A DNA stretch of 64,000 nucleotides, from contig NZ_JPWI01000014.1 of NCBI RefSeq assembly GCF_003326795.1, positions 85,528 to 149,527 of the forward strand. The letters are read 5' to 3'. Under the pieces are notes generated by a model. It had not been told where the DNA came from. It did no database searches and saw only the letters and a list, made by a program, of their open reading frames with translations. This document shows positions 18,512 through 29,274 of the stretch, in pieces. Source of the DNA: Thalassospira profundimaris. Lineage in GTDB: Bacteria > Pseudomonadota > Alphaproteobacteria > Rhodospirillales > Thalassospiraceae. A program made the position numbers and the translations under genes. How positions within the stretch are numbered: the first letter of the stretch is position 1; each line of letters starts with the position of its first letter.

Positions 18512-21500
18512 TCAAAGCTGGTCGGACTGATGGGCCTCATCACTATTGCGCTCCGTGGAAGCCTTGTCCTTGCGACAGGTTGCCGCCAAGGCATCATGAA
18601 GTTCGACCACATCAACGGGCTTTGCGAGAATACAGTCAACATCAAGCGCCTTGTACGCAGAGATAATCTCGTCTGACGCATAGCCTGTCATGACAACAAC
18701 CGGAATATCACTGCCATTTGCACGCAATGCTTCGACCAGTTTGACACCGGTCATGCCCGGCATTGTCTGATCGGTCAGAAGCCCGTCAAACCTTGCATCC
18801 GGCGCCGTGATGGCCGCAATGGCATCATCTCCGTTGTGGAAAGTCTCAACACTATAACCGATCCGCTCGAGCATCCTTGAACAGAGCTTGAGGTTCTTTT
18901 CCTCGTCATCAACAACGGCCAGATGTCCACTGGCACGGGTTATCTCGCTGCGTAAGGTGTGCTCACCATTTTCATCTGTGCGACCAAGCTCCGGCAACAA
19001 AATAGAGAAACGTGTTCCCTGCCCCAAACGGCTATAGACCGTAATCTCGCCCTTGTGACCGGCAATGATCCCGTGAACCGTCGAAAGGCCAAGTCCCGTT
19101 CCCTTGCCCGGTTCCTTGGTCGTAAAGAACGGATCAAAGATTTTCTTTGCCGTTTCCGGGTCCATGCCGGTTCCGTTATCAATCACGGAGATCCGGATAT
19201 AAGGCCCCGGCGCCAGAAGCGGATGCATTTCGCCACTGTCGTCGGTCAGTTCAAATGGTCCGGCTTCAATCCGTATTTCACCCTGTTCGCCAACGGCGTG
19301 ATAGGCGTTGGTGATCAGGTTCATCAAACACTGGTCAAGCTGGGTGGCATTGCCCAGAACGGATTTTGTTTCCGGAGCAATTCTGGTGACCAGCGACACA
19401 CTTGAGGGCAAGGACCCCCGCGCAAACCTTACAGCCCCCTTGATCATCGTCGTAACATCAATCGGGGATCTTGCTGTTTCGGAATTACGGCTAAAGGACA
19501 GGATTTGCTGAACGAGATCACGGGCACGTTTGGCCCCGTCCCGAATCTCTGTCACATCATCACGCAAGGGCGAATCTTCCGGCAAATCGCTATAAAGCAA
19601 TTCGGCGTAGCCACTTATCGGCTGCAGTATATTGTTGAAGTCATGGGCAATGCCACCGGCCAGAACCCCGATTGTCTCCATGCGTTGTGAATGTCGAAGC
19701 TGTTGTTCGAGCTTTTCACGTTTGCGATCAGACAACATGCGCTGCAATTCGGCCGATGCACGTGATGCAAAAACACCGACAATCGACCGTGCCAATTCCG
19801 GATCGGTCAGAGGCTTGTCTGAAACGGTCACGACCACACCGATTGGCTGACCGGAACTATCATAAAGAGCAGCCCCCACATAACCGGCAACCATGATTTC
19901 AGTGACAGGGGGAACACCGGGCATGACTTCCCTGAAGTTGTCTTCGCAGACAAAAACGCCGTCTTTGATCACCCTCTCGCAGGCGGATCCCTCGAATTCG
20001 AAATCAAGTCCGCCAATGTTCCGGTCGGGGGAATAATAGGCGACTGATTTGACCCGTCCACCGGTGACTTCCGCGACATGGCAATAGGCCATGCCGAGCG
20101 TCTCACACAGTACTTTGGTCAGATTATCGAAGAAACCCGATCCGATCTGATAACGTACGCCGCGATAAATGGATTCCAGCGTTTCCTGATAGCGTTCGCG
20201 TTCAGTGACATCGAGTGCGAAGCTCGCAATGCAATCAAGCTGACCGTTTGAATCAAAGATCGGGCTTTCATACCATTCGCAAATGATCCTGCCGCCATCC
20301 CGCCGAAGGTTGGTGAACCGGTTGTTCACGCTGCTTCTTGTCTGCATGAGTTTGTCGACCAGCGCCCCTAGCCGATGGCGTTCGTTTGCCGGCACCAGCA
20401 TTTCAAGCCGCCGCCCGACCAGTTCACCTGCGGCATAGCCGAACATCTGGCACGCCGTTTCATTGACTTCGATAATGGTTCGGTCAGGTTTCCAGTAAAA
20501 CACCCCGATCTTTCCATTATCAAAATGCGCACGCAATCTGCGCTGATTGGCTTCAAGGTCACTTTTGGCCCGTTCAAGATCGGATCTGTATCGAATGCGC
20601 TCGGTCACGTCCCGGCCACTGATACGGATCCCCATATTCGATCCGTCAATATCGACAATCGGTTGCCATGACAGGGCAATACCAACTCTTTGACCGTTTT
20701 TGTGCAATCCGGTGAATTCCTGGTCACTGCCAGAGAGTCCCGAAAGTCCTTCTTCGATATAATGGTGCACCCGATCACGATCTTCCGGCGCGACAAAGGG
20801 CAACGGATAATCTTCAATATTCATGCACTCGGCAACGCTATAGCCCAGAACACGTTCAATCGCCGGATTAACCCAAAGGAGCTTGCCGTCAGACGAGATC
20901 CAGCTTTCCCAGTCATATGTGTAATTCGCCACAGCCTCGAAGCGACGACGCGAGAAGTTCAGTTCTTCATCGGCTTCCATTAACGACTTGATCCCGGTCG
21001 CAGCAGCAAGCAACCCACCCGCCATATGAGCAAAAACAATCTCGTCAGAGCGCCATGGACGTGGCCGCCCGATCGTTTCAAAGCACAAAACCCCCATCCG
21101 CCCGGAAACCGACATCAGTGGCACATCCAGCATCGCGCCGATGTTCAACGGACGCAGATACTGCTCGGAGAATTCGGATGTTCTGGGATCTTCCATCGCG
21201 TTTTCAGCATCTATCGCCTGCCCGGTTTCGAGGGCAGCGAAATAACGCGGCAAATCCTTGCGACGCAGTTCAAGACCATCATGTGTCGCCCCGGGATTGG
21301 TAACGTCATACAAGCCGACACAGGCAACATCACCATCATCGTTCTGCAACCAAAGACTTGCCCGTTCACAATTCAGAAGTTCGGCAAAACGTTGCAAGGT
21401 CGGTCGGAAAGAAACATCCTCGATCCGGTCCAATGACGAGAAATAGCTTGCGACTTCACCCGCGCTGACCCGAATTTGTTCGAGAAACTTTTTCCCCGAC

Positions 21501-22090
21501 ACCACTTCATTCTGCGATCGCAGCTGATCAACACTGAGCTGCAGCAATGCCTGACGCATCCAGATCACGCCAACGACAATCGCGGAACTCATCCAGGCAT
21601 ACCCAAACAGCGCCGACACCCAGACCGGCAATGTATGGGGAACAATACCAGCATCGGGAACCAGAAACGCATCGAGCCCGTAAACACGCATGGTCCCGAT
21701 CGCCATGATGGTGGCAAAACAGAAAAGCGCATATCGCAACGTCGCGCCAAACGGATGGAACACAGCCACCGTCGTAGTCGAGACAATCATCAATGCCATG
21801 CCGCTGGCTGGCGAAAACATAACGATATAAAGCAAAGAAAGTGCCGTCATCGTCGTGATGATGACAAGGGCCTTTGTCCTGACTTCAAGCCTGCGCCGTA
21901 CGACCAGACACGCAACGACCGCCAGAAATACTACAATCTGGATCAGCTCGACCGCCCAGAACTGCTGGCTTGCCTCACGCAGGGAGGAGGCAAGCAGAGC
22001 AGGAAAACCGCCAATTGCCATCACCAGAAGCATGAAGTCGGCAATGCGATTGCGGGTTCGGTGCAAAATAACGTCTACGCTCTGGCGCAT
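18512..22090 (-). CDS. Membrane hybrid sensor histidine kinase (GAF-PAS-PAS-GAF-HisKA-HATPase-REC)
   Basis: The product of about 1192 residues starts with some six hydrophobic segments (residues 17-180), followed by a GAF-like domain (215-380), two PAS domains (about 390-515 and 525-640), a second GAF-like domain (650-800), a HisKA domain with phospho-acceptor H in [12 protein letters not shown], an HATPase domain ([27 protein letters not shown]) and a C-terminal receiver with phospho-acceptor D in [13 protein letters not shown]. The frame extends 104 codons upstream into the response-regulator gene, but the ATG near 22090, 19 bases after that gene's stop and with GGAG upstream, is the sensible start. 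It is probably an operon with the HD-GYP regulator. The signal sensed is unknown. Confidence 0.9.
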   Translation of the reverse strand: MRQSVDVILHRTRNRIADFMLLVMAIGGFPALLASSLREASQQFWAVELIQIVVFLAVVACLVVRRRLEVRTKALVIITTMTALSLLYIVMFSPASGMALMIVSTTTVAVFHPFGATLRYALFCFATIMAIGTMRVYGLDAFLVPDAGIVPHTLPVWVSALFGYAWMSSAIVVGVIWMRQALLQLSVDQLRSQNEVVSGKKFLEQIRVSAGEVASYFSSLDRIEDVSFRPTLQRFAELLNCERASLWLQNDDGDVACVGLYDVTNPGATHDGLELRRKDLPRYFAALETGQAIDAENAMEDPRTSEFSEQYLRPLNIGAMLDVPLMSVSGRMGVLCFETIGRPRPWRSDEIVFAHMAGGLLAAATGIKSLMEADEELNFSRRRFEAVANYTYDWESWISSDGKLLWVNPAIERVLGYSVAECMNIEDYPLPFVAPEDRDRVHHYIEEGLSGLSGSDQEFTGLHKNGQRVGIALSWQPIVDIDGSNMGIRISGRDVTERIRYRSDLERAKSDLEANQRRLRAHFDNGKIGVFYWKPDRTIIEVNETACQMFGYAAGELVGRRLEMLVPANERHRLGALVDKLMQTRSSVNNRFTNLRRDGGRIICEWYESPIFDSNGQLDCIASFALDVTERERYQETLESIYRGVRYQIGSGFFDNLTKVLCETLGMAYCHVAEVTGGRVKSVAYYSPDRNIGGLDFEFEGSACERVIKDGVFVCEDNFREVMPGVPPVTEIMVAGYVGAALYDSSGQPIGVVVTVSDKPLTDPELARSIVGVFASRASAELQRMLSDRKREKLEQQLRHSQRMETIGVLAGGIAHDFNNILQPISGYAELLYSDLPEDSPLRDDVTEIRDGAKRARDLVQQILSFSRNSETARSPIDVTTMIKGAVRFARGSLPSSVSLVTRIAPETKSVLGNATQLDQCLMNLITNAYHAVGEQGEIRIEAGPFELTDDSGEMHPLLAPGPYIRISVIDNGTGMDPETAKKIFDPFFTTKEPGKGTGLGLSTVHGIIAGHKGEITVYSRLGQGTRFSILLPELGRTDENGEHTLRSEITRASGHLAVVDDEEKNLKLCSRMLERIGYSVETFHNGDDAIAAITAPDARFDGLLTDQTMPGMTGVKLVEALRANGSDIPVVVMTGYASDEIISAYKALDVDCILAKPVDVVELHDALAATCRKDKASTERNSDEAHQSDQL

Positions 22091-22109
22091 GGTCTGGACG
22101 TCTCCGGGT

Positions 22110-23195
22110 TTACACCAACTGATCTGGCATGCTGTTAAAAATGCTTTCAAAACGGCTGTGATGCTCGAAAAACAGTCCAAGCAGCGTAGGATCAAACATT
22201 TCCGGTACTGTACGACCATCACCCCTTGTGATGATGTCGACAGCTTCAAGATGACTAAAGGGTGGCTTGTACCGTCGAGAACTGCGCAGCGCATCATAGA
22301 CATCGGCAAGCGACACAATGCGGGCAACAACCGGAATTTCCTTGCCCGACAATCCGGTACAATACCCCGTGCCTTCCCATTTTTCATGATGGTGGCGGGC
22401 AATGATCGCGGCCTGTTCCAAAATCGGATTGTCTGATGAACTCAGCATCGCATAACCGATTTCCGTGTGACGTTTCATCACGGCAAATTCGCTGTCGGTC
22501 AACGGGCCTTCCTTGAGCAACACCTCGTCTGGTACCCCGACCTTGCCGATATCATGCAGAATACCCGCCAGCCGAATGATCCGCTGGGTCTGCTGATCAA
22601 GTCCGGACATCTCGGCCAGCAGTTGTGAATAAAGACCGACGCGAACGCAATGTTCTGCTGTTTCGATATCTCGATACTGCGAAATCAGACTCAGACGATC
22701 GACCATTTCCTGTTCGGCGCCACCGAGCTTGCGGGTGATGTCATCAAGCGTCTTTGACTGGCTGACATTTTCAAGTTCAAGTTTGCGGATACGTTCACGT
22801 TCCCGATCCCGCTCGGACAAACGGTTCTGTGCAGCCTCAATCGCCTCTTCCAGATCGGCCCGTTCAACAGGTTTATCAAGGAACTCGCGTACGCCCATAC
22901 GCATCGCGCTTACCGCATCGGCCTTTTCACCGTCGCCCGTCAAAAGAATGAACTCGAAATCGCGTTTGAACTCACCTGTCGCGCGCCGGATCAATTCGAG
23001 TCCGCCACATTCCGGCATCCTCAGATCCGAGATCACAAGTCGGAGTGATGCATCGTGCCGAAGCTGATCAAGCGCTTCAATTCCGTTTGCCGCAACCACA
23101 ACGGAAAAGCCTGCGCGCTCGAGGATGCGGGCAAGAAGTTTACGGATGACCGGTTCATCATCGACAATCAGAACACGATGTTCAGTTTCCGGCAT
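22110..23195 (-). CDS. Response regulator with HD-GYP-type output domain
   Basis: The 361-residue product has a receiver domain (VLIVDDEP, phospho-acceptor D in VISDLRMPECGG, K in FLDKPVE), a coiled coil (about 120-165) and an HD-GYP phosphodiesterase domain with HDIGK (ILHDIGKVGVPDE) and HHEKWEGTGY. RpfG-like proteins use this domain to hydrolyse c-di-GMP. Where the family has GYP, this protein reads GYC, followed by the usual GL.GKEIPVVARI. ATG 23195 has GGGGG 5 bases upstream; a GTG at 23201 is too close to it. The gene precedes the hybrid kinase on the same strand. Confidence 0.9.
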   Translation of the reverse strand: MPETEHRVLIVDDEPVIRKLLARILERAGFSVVVAANGIEALDQLRHDASLRLVISDLRMPECGGLELIRRATGEFKRDFEFILLTGDGEKADAVSAMRMGVREFLDKPVERADLEEAIEAAQNRLSERDRERERIRKLELENVSQSKTLDDITRKLGGAEQEMVDRLSLISQYRDIETAEHCVRVGLYSQLLAEMSGLDQQTQRIIRLAGILHDIGKVGVPDEVLLKEGPLTDSEFAVMKRHTEIGYAMLSSSDNPILEQAAIIARHHHEKWEGTGYCTGLSGKEIPVVARIVSLADVYDALRSSRRYKPPFSHLEAVDIITRGDGRTVPEMFDPTLLGLFFEHHSRFESIFNSMPDQLV

Positions 23196-23565
23196 GCACA
23201 CCCCCTGATTGATTTCGGTATTTTCTAACAGCTCACAAATGAATTTACTATACGTCGGTATGGCATTTCTTCGATTAAAACACTCCCCATACGAGGAGTG
23301 TCTCTATACGAATCGCTCAAAACGCACCTAACCCGTTAGAAAATCAGAACATATAAATACAAAGATATAGATGGGACATTTGGGGGACCGATAGCACTTA
23401 TCCTTTTTGCGGACGGGACAACAGTCATCGGAACGAATCCTGTGAACAGGCACCGGTCATAAACAAAGTGATCGCAAAAACAAAAATGGCCGCCCACAAG
23501 GGCAGCCATTTCGATGTTCGAATATCCTGTGAACCCGCGGCAAGCACAATGCCGGGATGTTCAGC
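23196..23565. other. Intergenic region before the HD-GYP gene
   Basis: No gene is visible. The region holds an inverted repeat ACACTCC/GGAGTGT (23280-23286, 23295-23301), AT-rich sequence around 23340-23380 that may hold the regulator promoter, and the prmA terminator at its left-gene end (23481-23511). Confidence 0.5.
23479..23511 (-). terminator. Terminator downstream region, prmA side
   Basis: An AAATGGC-c-GCCC/GGGC-a-GCCATTT stem (23484-23495, 23500-23511, loop ACAA) has TTTTTGTTTTT on its minus-strand 3' side. It lies upstream (in + coordinates, left) of the HD-GYP promoter and right of the prmA stop at 23566 is on the other side, so by position it ends transcripts running leftward from the HD-GYP promoter region or from minus-strand readthrough; its exact client is uncertain. 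Confidence 0.5.
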
Positions 23566-24447
23566 CTAGCCGACCAGAAGTGTCGTCCAGTTTTCAACCT
23601 TGAACCGCTTGATCAGCGACAAGCCGACTTCACGATAGGCAGACAGAACAAACTGTTCCTGATGCGACAGAAGCCCCGAAAGAACGACAACGCCGTCTTC
23701 AGACAGGGTATGGGCCAGATCATGGGCCATCGCACGCAGCGGCCGGGCAAGAATATTGGCGCAGATGATGTCGTAGTAACCCGCATCACGCACACGCGTA
23801 TCCTGAAAACCGTTGGAATGGATTGCCGTCACCAGATCGGCAATCTTGTTGAGCTTGGCATTTTCCTGTGCCACGCGGACCGACGCGGCATCAATATCGG
23901 CCATCATGACCGTGCTACGCCACGTTTTGGCACAGGCCATCCCGAGAATGCCCGAACCGCAACCCATATCAAGCGCATTGTAGCGCGGACCAAGCTTGGC
24001 CACCCAGTCAATCGCAGCAAGGCACCCTTTGGTCGTCTGATGCTCACCGGACCCGAATGCCAGACCGGCATCAACCTGAAGACCGAGCTTCGCCACCGGA
24101 AGGTCTTCTTCCCAGTGCGAACCATGAACAAAGAAACGCCCGACCGAGATGGGTTTGAAGCTGCGCAGATTTTCGCTGACCCAGTCCTTGGGCTCATATC
24201 TTCCGAAAGTGACAACCGGCGCTTCAATGCCAACCGCAGATGCCATGATCGACACCGCCGTTTCAATACCGGCCTTGTCAAACTGCTCGCCAGCAAAGCC
24301 TTCAACTTTCCAGGGTGCGCTCGGATCACCGGGACGTTCAAAATGCGAAAGCGCATCGCAATATTCATAAAGCGCTTCGGCAAAGGCTTCGGCATATGCG
24401 CCATCAACTTCAAACTGGAAGTTATAGCAAAGAACGGGTTCGGTCAT
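23566..24447 (-). CDS. prmA: Ribosomal protein L11 methyltransferase PrmA
   Basis: PrmA trimethylates ribosomal protein L11 with S-adenosylmethionine. The 293-residue product has the family hallmark LAFGSGEHQTTKGCL, motif I LDMGCGSGILGMA, and the substrate-positioning CANILARPL motif (NPPY-like position). The N-terminal substrate-recognition domain covers about residues 1-95. It starts at ATG 24447 and lies 77 bases downstream of uvrD on the same strand. Confidence 0.95.
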   Translation of the reverse strand: MTEPVLCYNFQFEVDGAYAEAFAEALYEYCDALSHFERPGDPSAPWKVEGFAGEQFDKAGIETAVSIMASAVGIEAPVVTFGRYEPKDWVSENLRSFKPISVGRFFVHGSHWEEDLPVAKLGLQVDAGLAFGSGEHQTTKGCLAAIDWVAKLGPRYNALDMGCGSGILGMACAKTWRSTVMMADIDAASVRVAQENAKLNKIADLVTAIHSNGFQDTRVRDAGYYDIICANILARPLRAMAHDLAHTLSEDGVVVLSGLLSHQEQFVLSAYREVGLSLIKRFKVENWTTLLVG

Positions 24448-24524
24448 ATCGCTTCTCGCTTGTCGGGGCTGCTTGCGGTTGCCGCCCGGTTAGTTCGGTA
24501 TTCTGTGAATATTTGCACCGGGGC

Positions 24525-26882
24525 TTACCCCGGCAGAATGAAGCTGTCGACCACTTTCTTTGTGCCAACACCCTCAAAATGAATTTCCAGCTTGTTGCCA
24601 TCCACCGCACGAACCGTTCCCGGTCCGAACTTCCGGTGACGCACAGCATCACCAACCTTGTATTTCGATGACTTCGAATTGGTCGAATAGCTTGTTTCAC
24701 CATCCGGCTTAACATCTATCACGTTCTTGCGCACGCGATCCTGCCATCCACTCGATGCAAATTTGCGCTCCGAAGCACCCGAGACCGGATTGCGGTTGGC
24801 AGAATTGTCGCTTGCCCAGCTTGGCATCTTCATCCAGTCGTCAGCCCCCCACGCACCGGGCGAATGATTGCCACCATGCCCGCCAAGACCGGTATCACTG
24901 ATCCGTTCGATATGCTCGTCAGGCAATTCATCGACAAAACGCGATGGCAGGGCCGATTGCCACTGATTGTAAATGCGCCGATTGGCGGCATAGGAAACGG
25001 TTGCACGTTTACGTGCACGCGTGATCCCCACATAGGCCAGGCGGCGTTCTTCCTCGAGCCCCTTGACACCGCTTTCGTCCATCGCACGCTGATGGGGGAA
25101 AACGCCCTCTTCCCAGCCGGGCAGGAAAACATAATCGAACTCAAGCCCCTTGGCGGCATGCAGGGTCATGATCGTGACTTTTTCCTGCGCGTCATTCTGT
25201 TCGTTTTCCATGACCAGCGAGACATGCTCAAGGAAACTGGTAAGGTTTTCGAATTCGCCAATTGCTGAAACAAGTTCCTTGAGGTTTTCCAGACGGCCGG
25301 GCGCATCAATCTCCTTGGATGTGCGCCACATATCGGTATAGCCGCTTTCATCAAGGACAGTTTCAATCACCTCGACATGTGAACTTCCTGCCAGCATTTC
25401 ACGCCAGCGTTTGAAATCGCCCAGAAGCCCGCCGATTGCCTGACGCATCTTGGGTTTGAGTTCTTCGGTATCAATCAGATCACGCGCCGCCGCAGGCAGC
25501 GATATTGCCTGATCACGGGAATATTGATGCAGGGTCTGAAGCGTTGCCTTGCCAACACCGCGCTTGGGCACATTCACAATGCGCTCAAAGGCAAGGCTGT
25601 CATCGGGTTGGGCAACAATCCGGATATAAGCCAGTGCGTCACGGATTTCCTGACGCTCGTAAAAACGCGGCCCCCCAATAACGCGATAGGGAATGCCAAG
25701 CGTGATCAGACGTTCTTCAAATTCGCGGGTCTGGAAACCGGCACGAACCAGAATGGCCATCTGCGATGCCCCGATGCCCTTTGCTTGCAGGGCTTCAATA
25801 TCTTCCCCCACAAGACGAGCTTCGGCTTCGCCATCCCACACACCTTTGACAAAGACCTTTTCGCCGGTGTCGATTTCAGTCCAAAGCTGTTTACCAAGAC
25901 GACCATCGTTAAAGGTAATCAGTTTGGAAGCGGCGGCCAGAATATGCGGGGTCGAGCGATAATTCTGCTCAAGACGCACCACCTTGGCACCGGGGAAATC
26001 GGATTCAAAACGCAGGATGTTGCCAACCTCGGCCCCGCGCCAGCTATAGATCGCCTGATCATCATCACCGACACAGCAGATGTTGCGATGAACCATCGCC
26101 ATCGCGCGCAGCCAAAGGTACTGGGCGACGTTGGTATCCTGATATTCATCAACCAGAATATAACGGAACGTATTCTGATACTGTTTCAGAACTTCGGGAT
26201 GTTGCTGGAACAGCGTCAGGCAATGCAGCAGCAAGTCACCAAAGTCACAGGCATTCAGGACCTTGAGACGTTCCTGATAAAGCCTGTAAAGATGCTTTGC
26301 GCCGCCATTGGCAAATTCAACGCTTTCATTGACCCGTTCCGGTGTAAGGCCCTTGTCCTTCCAGCGCTGAATGATCCCCATCAGCTGCTTGGCCGGCCAT
26401 TTTTTCGGATCTATCTGTTCGGCATCCATGATCTGCTTAAGCAGACGGACCTGATCGTCGCTATCAAGGATCGTGAAGTTTGATTGCAGCCCGATCAGCT
26501 CGGCATGACGGCGTAACAAACGTGCCGACAATGAATGGAAAGTCCCCAGCCACCATCCCTCGACCGGACGGCCAAGGGCCTGGGCCACACGTTCCTGCAT
26601 TTCCTTTGCCGCGCGATTGGTAAAGGTCACGGCAAGGATTTGCTGGGGATGCAGACGTTCAGTCTGGGCCTTGGTTTCAAGCAAGTGCGCCAGTCGCGTG
26701 GTCAGAACCCGGGTTTTCCCGGTTCCGGCACCGGCCAATACCAGCAACGGCCCATCCAGCGTTTCCACTGCATCGCGCTGCTCGACATTCAGATTGTCGA
26801 GATATGCCGGAGCCGGTGCATCACCAAGACGCATTTCCGGGCTGGCAGCGAATTCATCAATTTCGAACGGATCATCCATCAT
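24525..26882 (-). CDS. uvrD: UvrD/PcrA-type superfamily 1 DNA helicase
   Basis: This ATP-dependent 3'-5' helicase acts in nucleotide excision and mismatch repair and removes RecA or RNA polymerase from DNA. The 785-residue product has motif I AGAGTGKTRVL, motif II ILVDEYQDTN, motif III DDDQAIYSWRGA, motif IV QNYRST, motif V TLHAAKGLEFDYVFL and motif VI YVGITRARKR. Its C-terminal Tudor-like domain (VGDAVRHRKFGPGTV) is present and complete. I saw no LexA box upstream in the short gap to the divergent EF-hand gene. Confidence 0.95.
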   Translation of the reverse strand: MMDDPFEIDEFAASPEMRLGDAPAPAYLDNLNVEQRDAVETLDGPLLVLAGAGTGKTRVLTTRLAHLLETKAQTERLHPQQILAVTFTNRAAKEMQERVAQALGRPVEGWWLGTFHSLSARLLRRHAELIGLQSNFTILDSDDQVRLLKQIMDAEQIDPKKWPAKQLMGIIQRWKDKGLTPERVNESVEFANGGAKHLYRLYQERLKVLNACDFGDLLLHCLTLFQQHPEVLKQYQNTFRYILVDEYQDTNVAQYLWLRAMAMVHRNICCVGDDDQAIYSWRGAEVGNILRFESDFPGAKVVRLEQNYRSTPHILAAASKLITFNDGRLGKQLWTEIDTGEKVFVKGVWDGEAEARLVGEDIEALQAKGIGASQMAILVRAGFQTREFEERLITLGIPYRVIGGPRFYERQEIRDALAYIRIVAQPDDSLAFERIVNVPKRGVGKATLQTLHQYSRDQAISLPAAARDLIDTEELKPKMRQAIGGLLGDFKRWREMLAGSSHVEVIETVLDESGYTDMWRTSKEIDAPGRLENLKELVSAIGEFENLTSFLEHVSLVMENEQNDAQEKVTIMTLHAAKGLEFDYVFLPGWEEGVFPHQRAMDESGVKGLEEERRLAYVGITRARKRATVSYAANRRIYNQWQSALPSRFVDELPDEHIERISDTGLGGHGGNHSPGAWGADDWMKMPSWASDNSANRNPVSGASERKFASSGWQDRVRKNVIDVKPDGETSYSTNSKSSKYKVGDAVRHRKFGPGTVRAVDGNKLEIHFEGVGTKKVVDSFILPG

Positions 26883-27072
26883 GGCGGCATATATATCACG
26901 CTGTGTTCCAAGGACCAGCCTTGCATCCGATGCGGCCGGTATTTTTTATATTCTGCAACAAAACAGGAACATCGACCAACTGTTTCCCGAACATTGAAAA
27001 CTTTTTGCGCCAGTTTTCCCGTTCTTCCCCGTGTGTCCAGACAACAACGCAATTCTGAACGAAAGCAGGAAA

Positions 27073-27873
27073 ATGAGCGGTATCAGCGGTATGAGCGGCA
27101 GCATCGCCCAAATACTTGGTCAGAACAGCCAAGCTGCGAACTCTTCGAAAAACAGTGAGGGCTCATCAGATATCGAGGCCTTTGGCGGCTTCACACTTTT
27201 TGACCTGCAAAGCAGTGCATCAAGCAGTTCCAATGCGATGTCGGAGTTTACATCCCAAAGCGAAGCCGTCACGGGACAGTTATCTGACTCGATCATGTCG
27301 ATGCTTCTTGAATTGCAAGAAACCAGCACGACAACCGATGGCAATAGCAGCTTTGACGCCCAGCGCCTTTTCTCTGACATGGACTCAGATGGCGACGGCA
27401 CGCTGACCAAGGATGAATTCTTGGCAGCCCGCCCCGATGATGTAAGCGAAGACATGTCGGAGAACCTCTGGAATGTCATGGCAGGATCGGATGCCGAAAG
27501 CATCTCCGAGGAAGATTATCTTGCATCCATCGCGCCCCCATCCGGTTCGGTGACGGCAAACGATGATGACACCGAAACCACGGCCGATAGCATGATCAAC
27601 GGGATGTTTGCGGCAATGGGCGAAGATGGCACATTTGATCCACTTGATACCAACGAGGATGGCACTGTCAGCCTGTCTGAAATCATGGCTGCCGCCCCGC
27701 AGGACGCCACCCCGTCACAAAGCAGCCTGCCAGATAATAGCAGCGAAGCAGAAAGCGAAACCGGCAACATTGAACAGGCTGAGACCTCAGACGAGACCAT
27801 ATCAACCACCGACGGCTTTGATCTTCGCAACGAAACATTTGGCAGCAAACTGATGGCGCAGGTTATTTCGTAA
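27073..27873 (+). CDS. Acidic EF-hand protein of unknown function
   Basis: The 266-residue product is Ser/Asp/Glu-rich with no signal peptide or membrane segment. It has two EF-hand loops: DMDSDGDGTLTKDEF (about residues 97-111), a full canonical calcium loop, and DTNEDGTVSLSEI (about 194-206). Before them is a helix QLSDSIMSMLLELQ that recurs in the protein at 29275-29871. I chose ATG 27073 with AGGA just upstream; the frame from 27031 would add 14 residues. Its end overlaps the convergent wecB gene by 11 bases. The function is unknown; calcium-responsive binding or secretion without a cleaved signal are possibilities only. Confidence 0.82.
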   Translation: MSGISGMSGSIAQILGQNSQAANSSKNSEGSSDIEAFGGFTLFDLQSSASSSSNAMSEFTSQSEAVTGQLSDSIMSMLLELQETSTTTDGNSSFDAQRLFSDMDSDGDGTLTKDEFLAARPDDVSEDMSENLWNVMAGSDAESISEEDYLASIAPPSGSVTANDDDTETTADSMINGMFAAMGEDGTFDPLDTNEDGTVSLSEIMAAAPQDATPSQSSLPDNSSEAESETGNIEQAETSDETISTTDGFDLRNETFGSKLMAQVIS

Positions 27874-28975
27874 CCTTCGCAGCAAGACAGAACCGTTCCA
27901 GTTCGATGATGACGCGGGCTGTTGTTGCTCCGTCCCATAACGGGATTTGGCACCTTTGATGCTTTGTGTCCCGATGATCACGAACAAGATCGATTACCGC
28001 TGTCGTCAAGTCATCAGGACAGACAAGACGGTTTGTTCCATGGGTTACTGTCATCGGCCTCTCTGTTGACGGCCTGAGGGTCAGACAGGGAATTCCGAGC
28101 CAGCTGGTTTCTTCCTGAACGCCACCAGAGTCCGTTAGGACCAATCGCGCATCCTGAACGAGACTTCCGAAGCGCACATATCCCATCGGCGGCAAACACT
28201 TTACCCCTGCCTGCTCAAGCTTCGTGATGCCGCCAAGCCGGATCAATTGCTGTTCCGTTCTTGGATGCAAGGGCAGACAGACCGGCAATATCGACGCAAT
28301 TTCACAAAGGGCTTTAACGATACGGCTCAGGGTGCCGGAGTTGTCGACATTACTTGGACGATGAAATGTCGCAACGACATAGGGTCCGCTATCAAGGCCA
28401 AACTTATTGGCGATCTGTTCCCTGTTGACTGCCTCTTTCATCATAACCAGCGTATCGATCATGATGTTACCCACACGCTTGATCCGGTCAGGCGAAATGC
28501 CCTCGTTCAAAAGGTTCGTATCTGCATCCGGCGAAGGTGTCAGAAGCAAATTCGCAATATGGTCGATCCTGATCCTGTTGGCTTCTTCGGGAACCTTCTG
28601 ATCAAAACAGCGCAAACCGGCTTCAAGATGGATCAGGGGAATATGCATTTCAGATGCAATCATGGCCGCCGCCAGCGATGCATTCACGTCCCCCACAACC
28701 AGAACCGCATCGGGACGATCTATACGGCACAAGCTTTCATAGCCCGCCATCATCGCAGCAACCGGATCTTGCCCGGCTGCCGCGTCCCATTCAAGAATGT
28801 GATCAGGGTCTGGCAAGCCCAAATCCCGCCAGATGTCCGATGACATACCCTGATCGCGATGCTGTGCCATGTGAATGAAAGACGTATGGATCATGTGATG
28901 CCCCCGCAATCCATGCCACAGGGGTGCGATCTTCATGAAATTCGGGCGCGCACCCGCAATCAGGTGAAGTTTCAT
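27863..28975 (-). CDS. wecB: UDP-N-acetylglucosamine 2-epimerase (non-hydrolysing type)
   Basis: The enzyme interconverts UDP-GlcNAc and UDP-ManNAc for surface polysaccharides. The 370-residue product shows GARPNFMKIAPL, VVGDVNASLAAA, HLEAGLRCFDQKVPEEANRI, RPSNVDN and DSGGVQEETSWLGIPCLTLR, the family signatures. ATG 28975 gives the usual MK start with GGTGGG 6 bases upstream; ATG 28981 would lack spacing. No other polysaccharide gene is nearby, so its ManNAc product is probably used by a pathway encoded elsewhere. The two flanking genes encode the related acidic proteins. Confidence 0.9.
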   Translation of the reverse strand: MKLHLIAGARPNFMKIAPLWHGLRGHHMIHTSFIHMAQHRDQGMSSDIWRDLGLPDPDHILEWDAAAGQDPVAAMMAGYESLCRIDRPDAVLVVGDVNASLAAAMIASEMHIPLIHLEAGLRCFDQKVPEEANRIRIDHIANLLLTPSPDADTNLLNEGISPDRIKRVGNIMIDTLVMMKEAVNREQIANKFGLDSGPYVVATFHRPSNVDNSGTLSRIVKALCEIASILPVCLPLHPRTEQQLIRLGGITKLEQAGVKCLPPMGYVRFGSLVQDARLVLTDSGGVQEETSWLGIPCLTLRPSTERPMTVTHGTNRLVCPDDLTTAVIDLVRDHRDTKHQRCQIPLWDGATTARVIIELERFCLAAKVTK

Positions 28976-29274
28976 CGCCATCCCACCATCACCATGGGAA
29001 ATTCAGGTCATCTGACATACCCTAACGGATATGGAGAATTGCACATAACCTTCTTTGGTATCGGTATTTTTTGCCTGAGGCCACGTCAAACGGTGCCTGC
29101 AAAGCCGATCAATCCGCAACCTTTAATTTATACTTTTCTTATGAAAATTGAGAATGCTTGGATGGTCTGAAAATTGCTTTGTTTTCTGATGATAAGCATC
29201 CGTTGATGGTCACTCATACGTGGTTTGGGTCCTGTCAGCGGTGCTTTGTGCATCCCACAAGAAGGGTTCTCGAC

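Noticed and set aside
26883..27072. LexA box for uvrD
   Set aside because: GAAC/GTTC half-sites occur but none with the N7 spacing.
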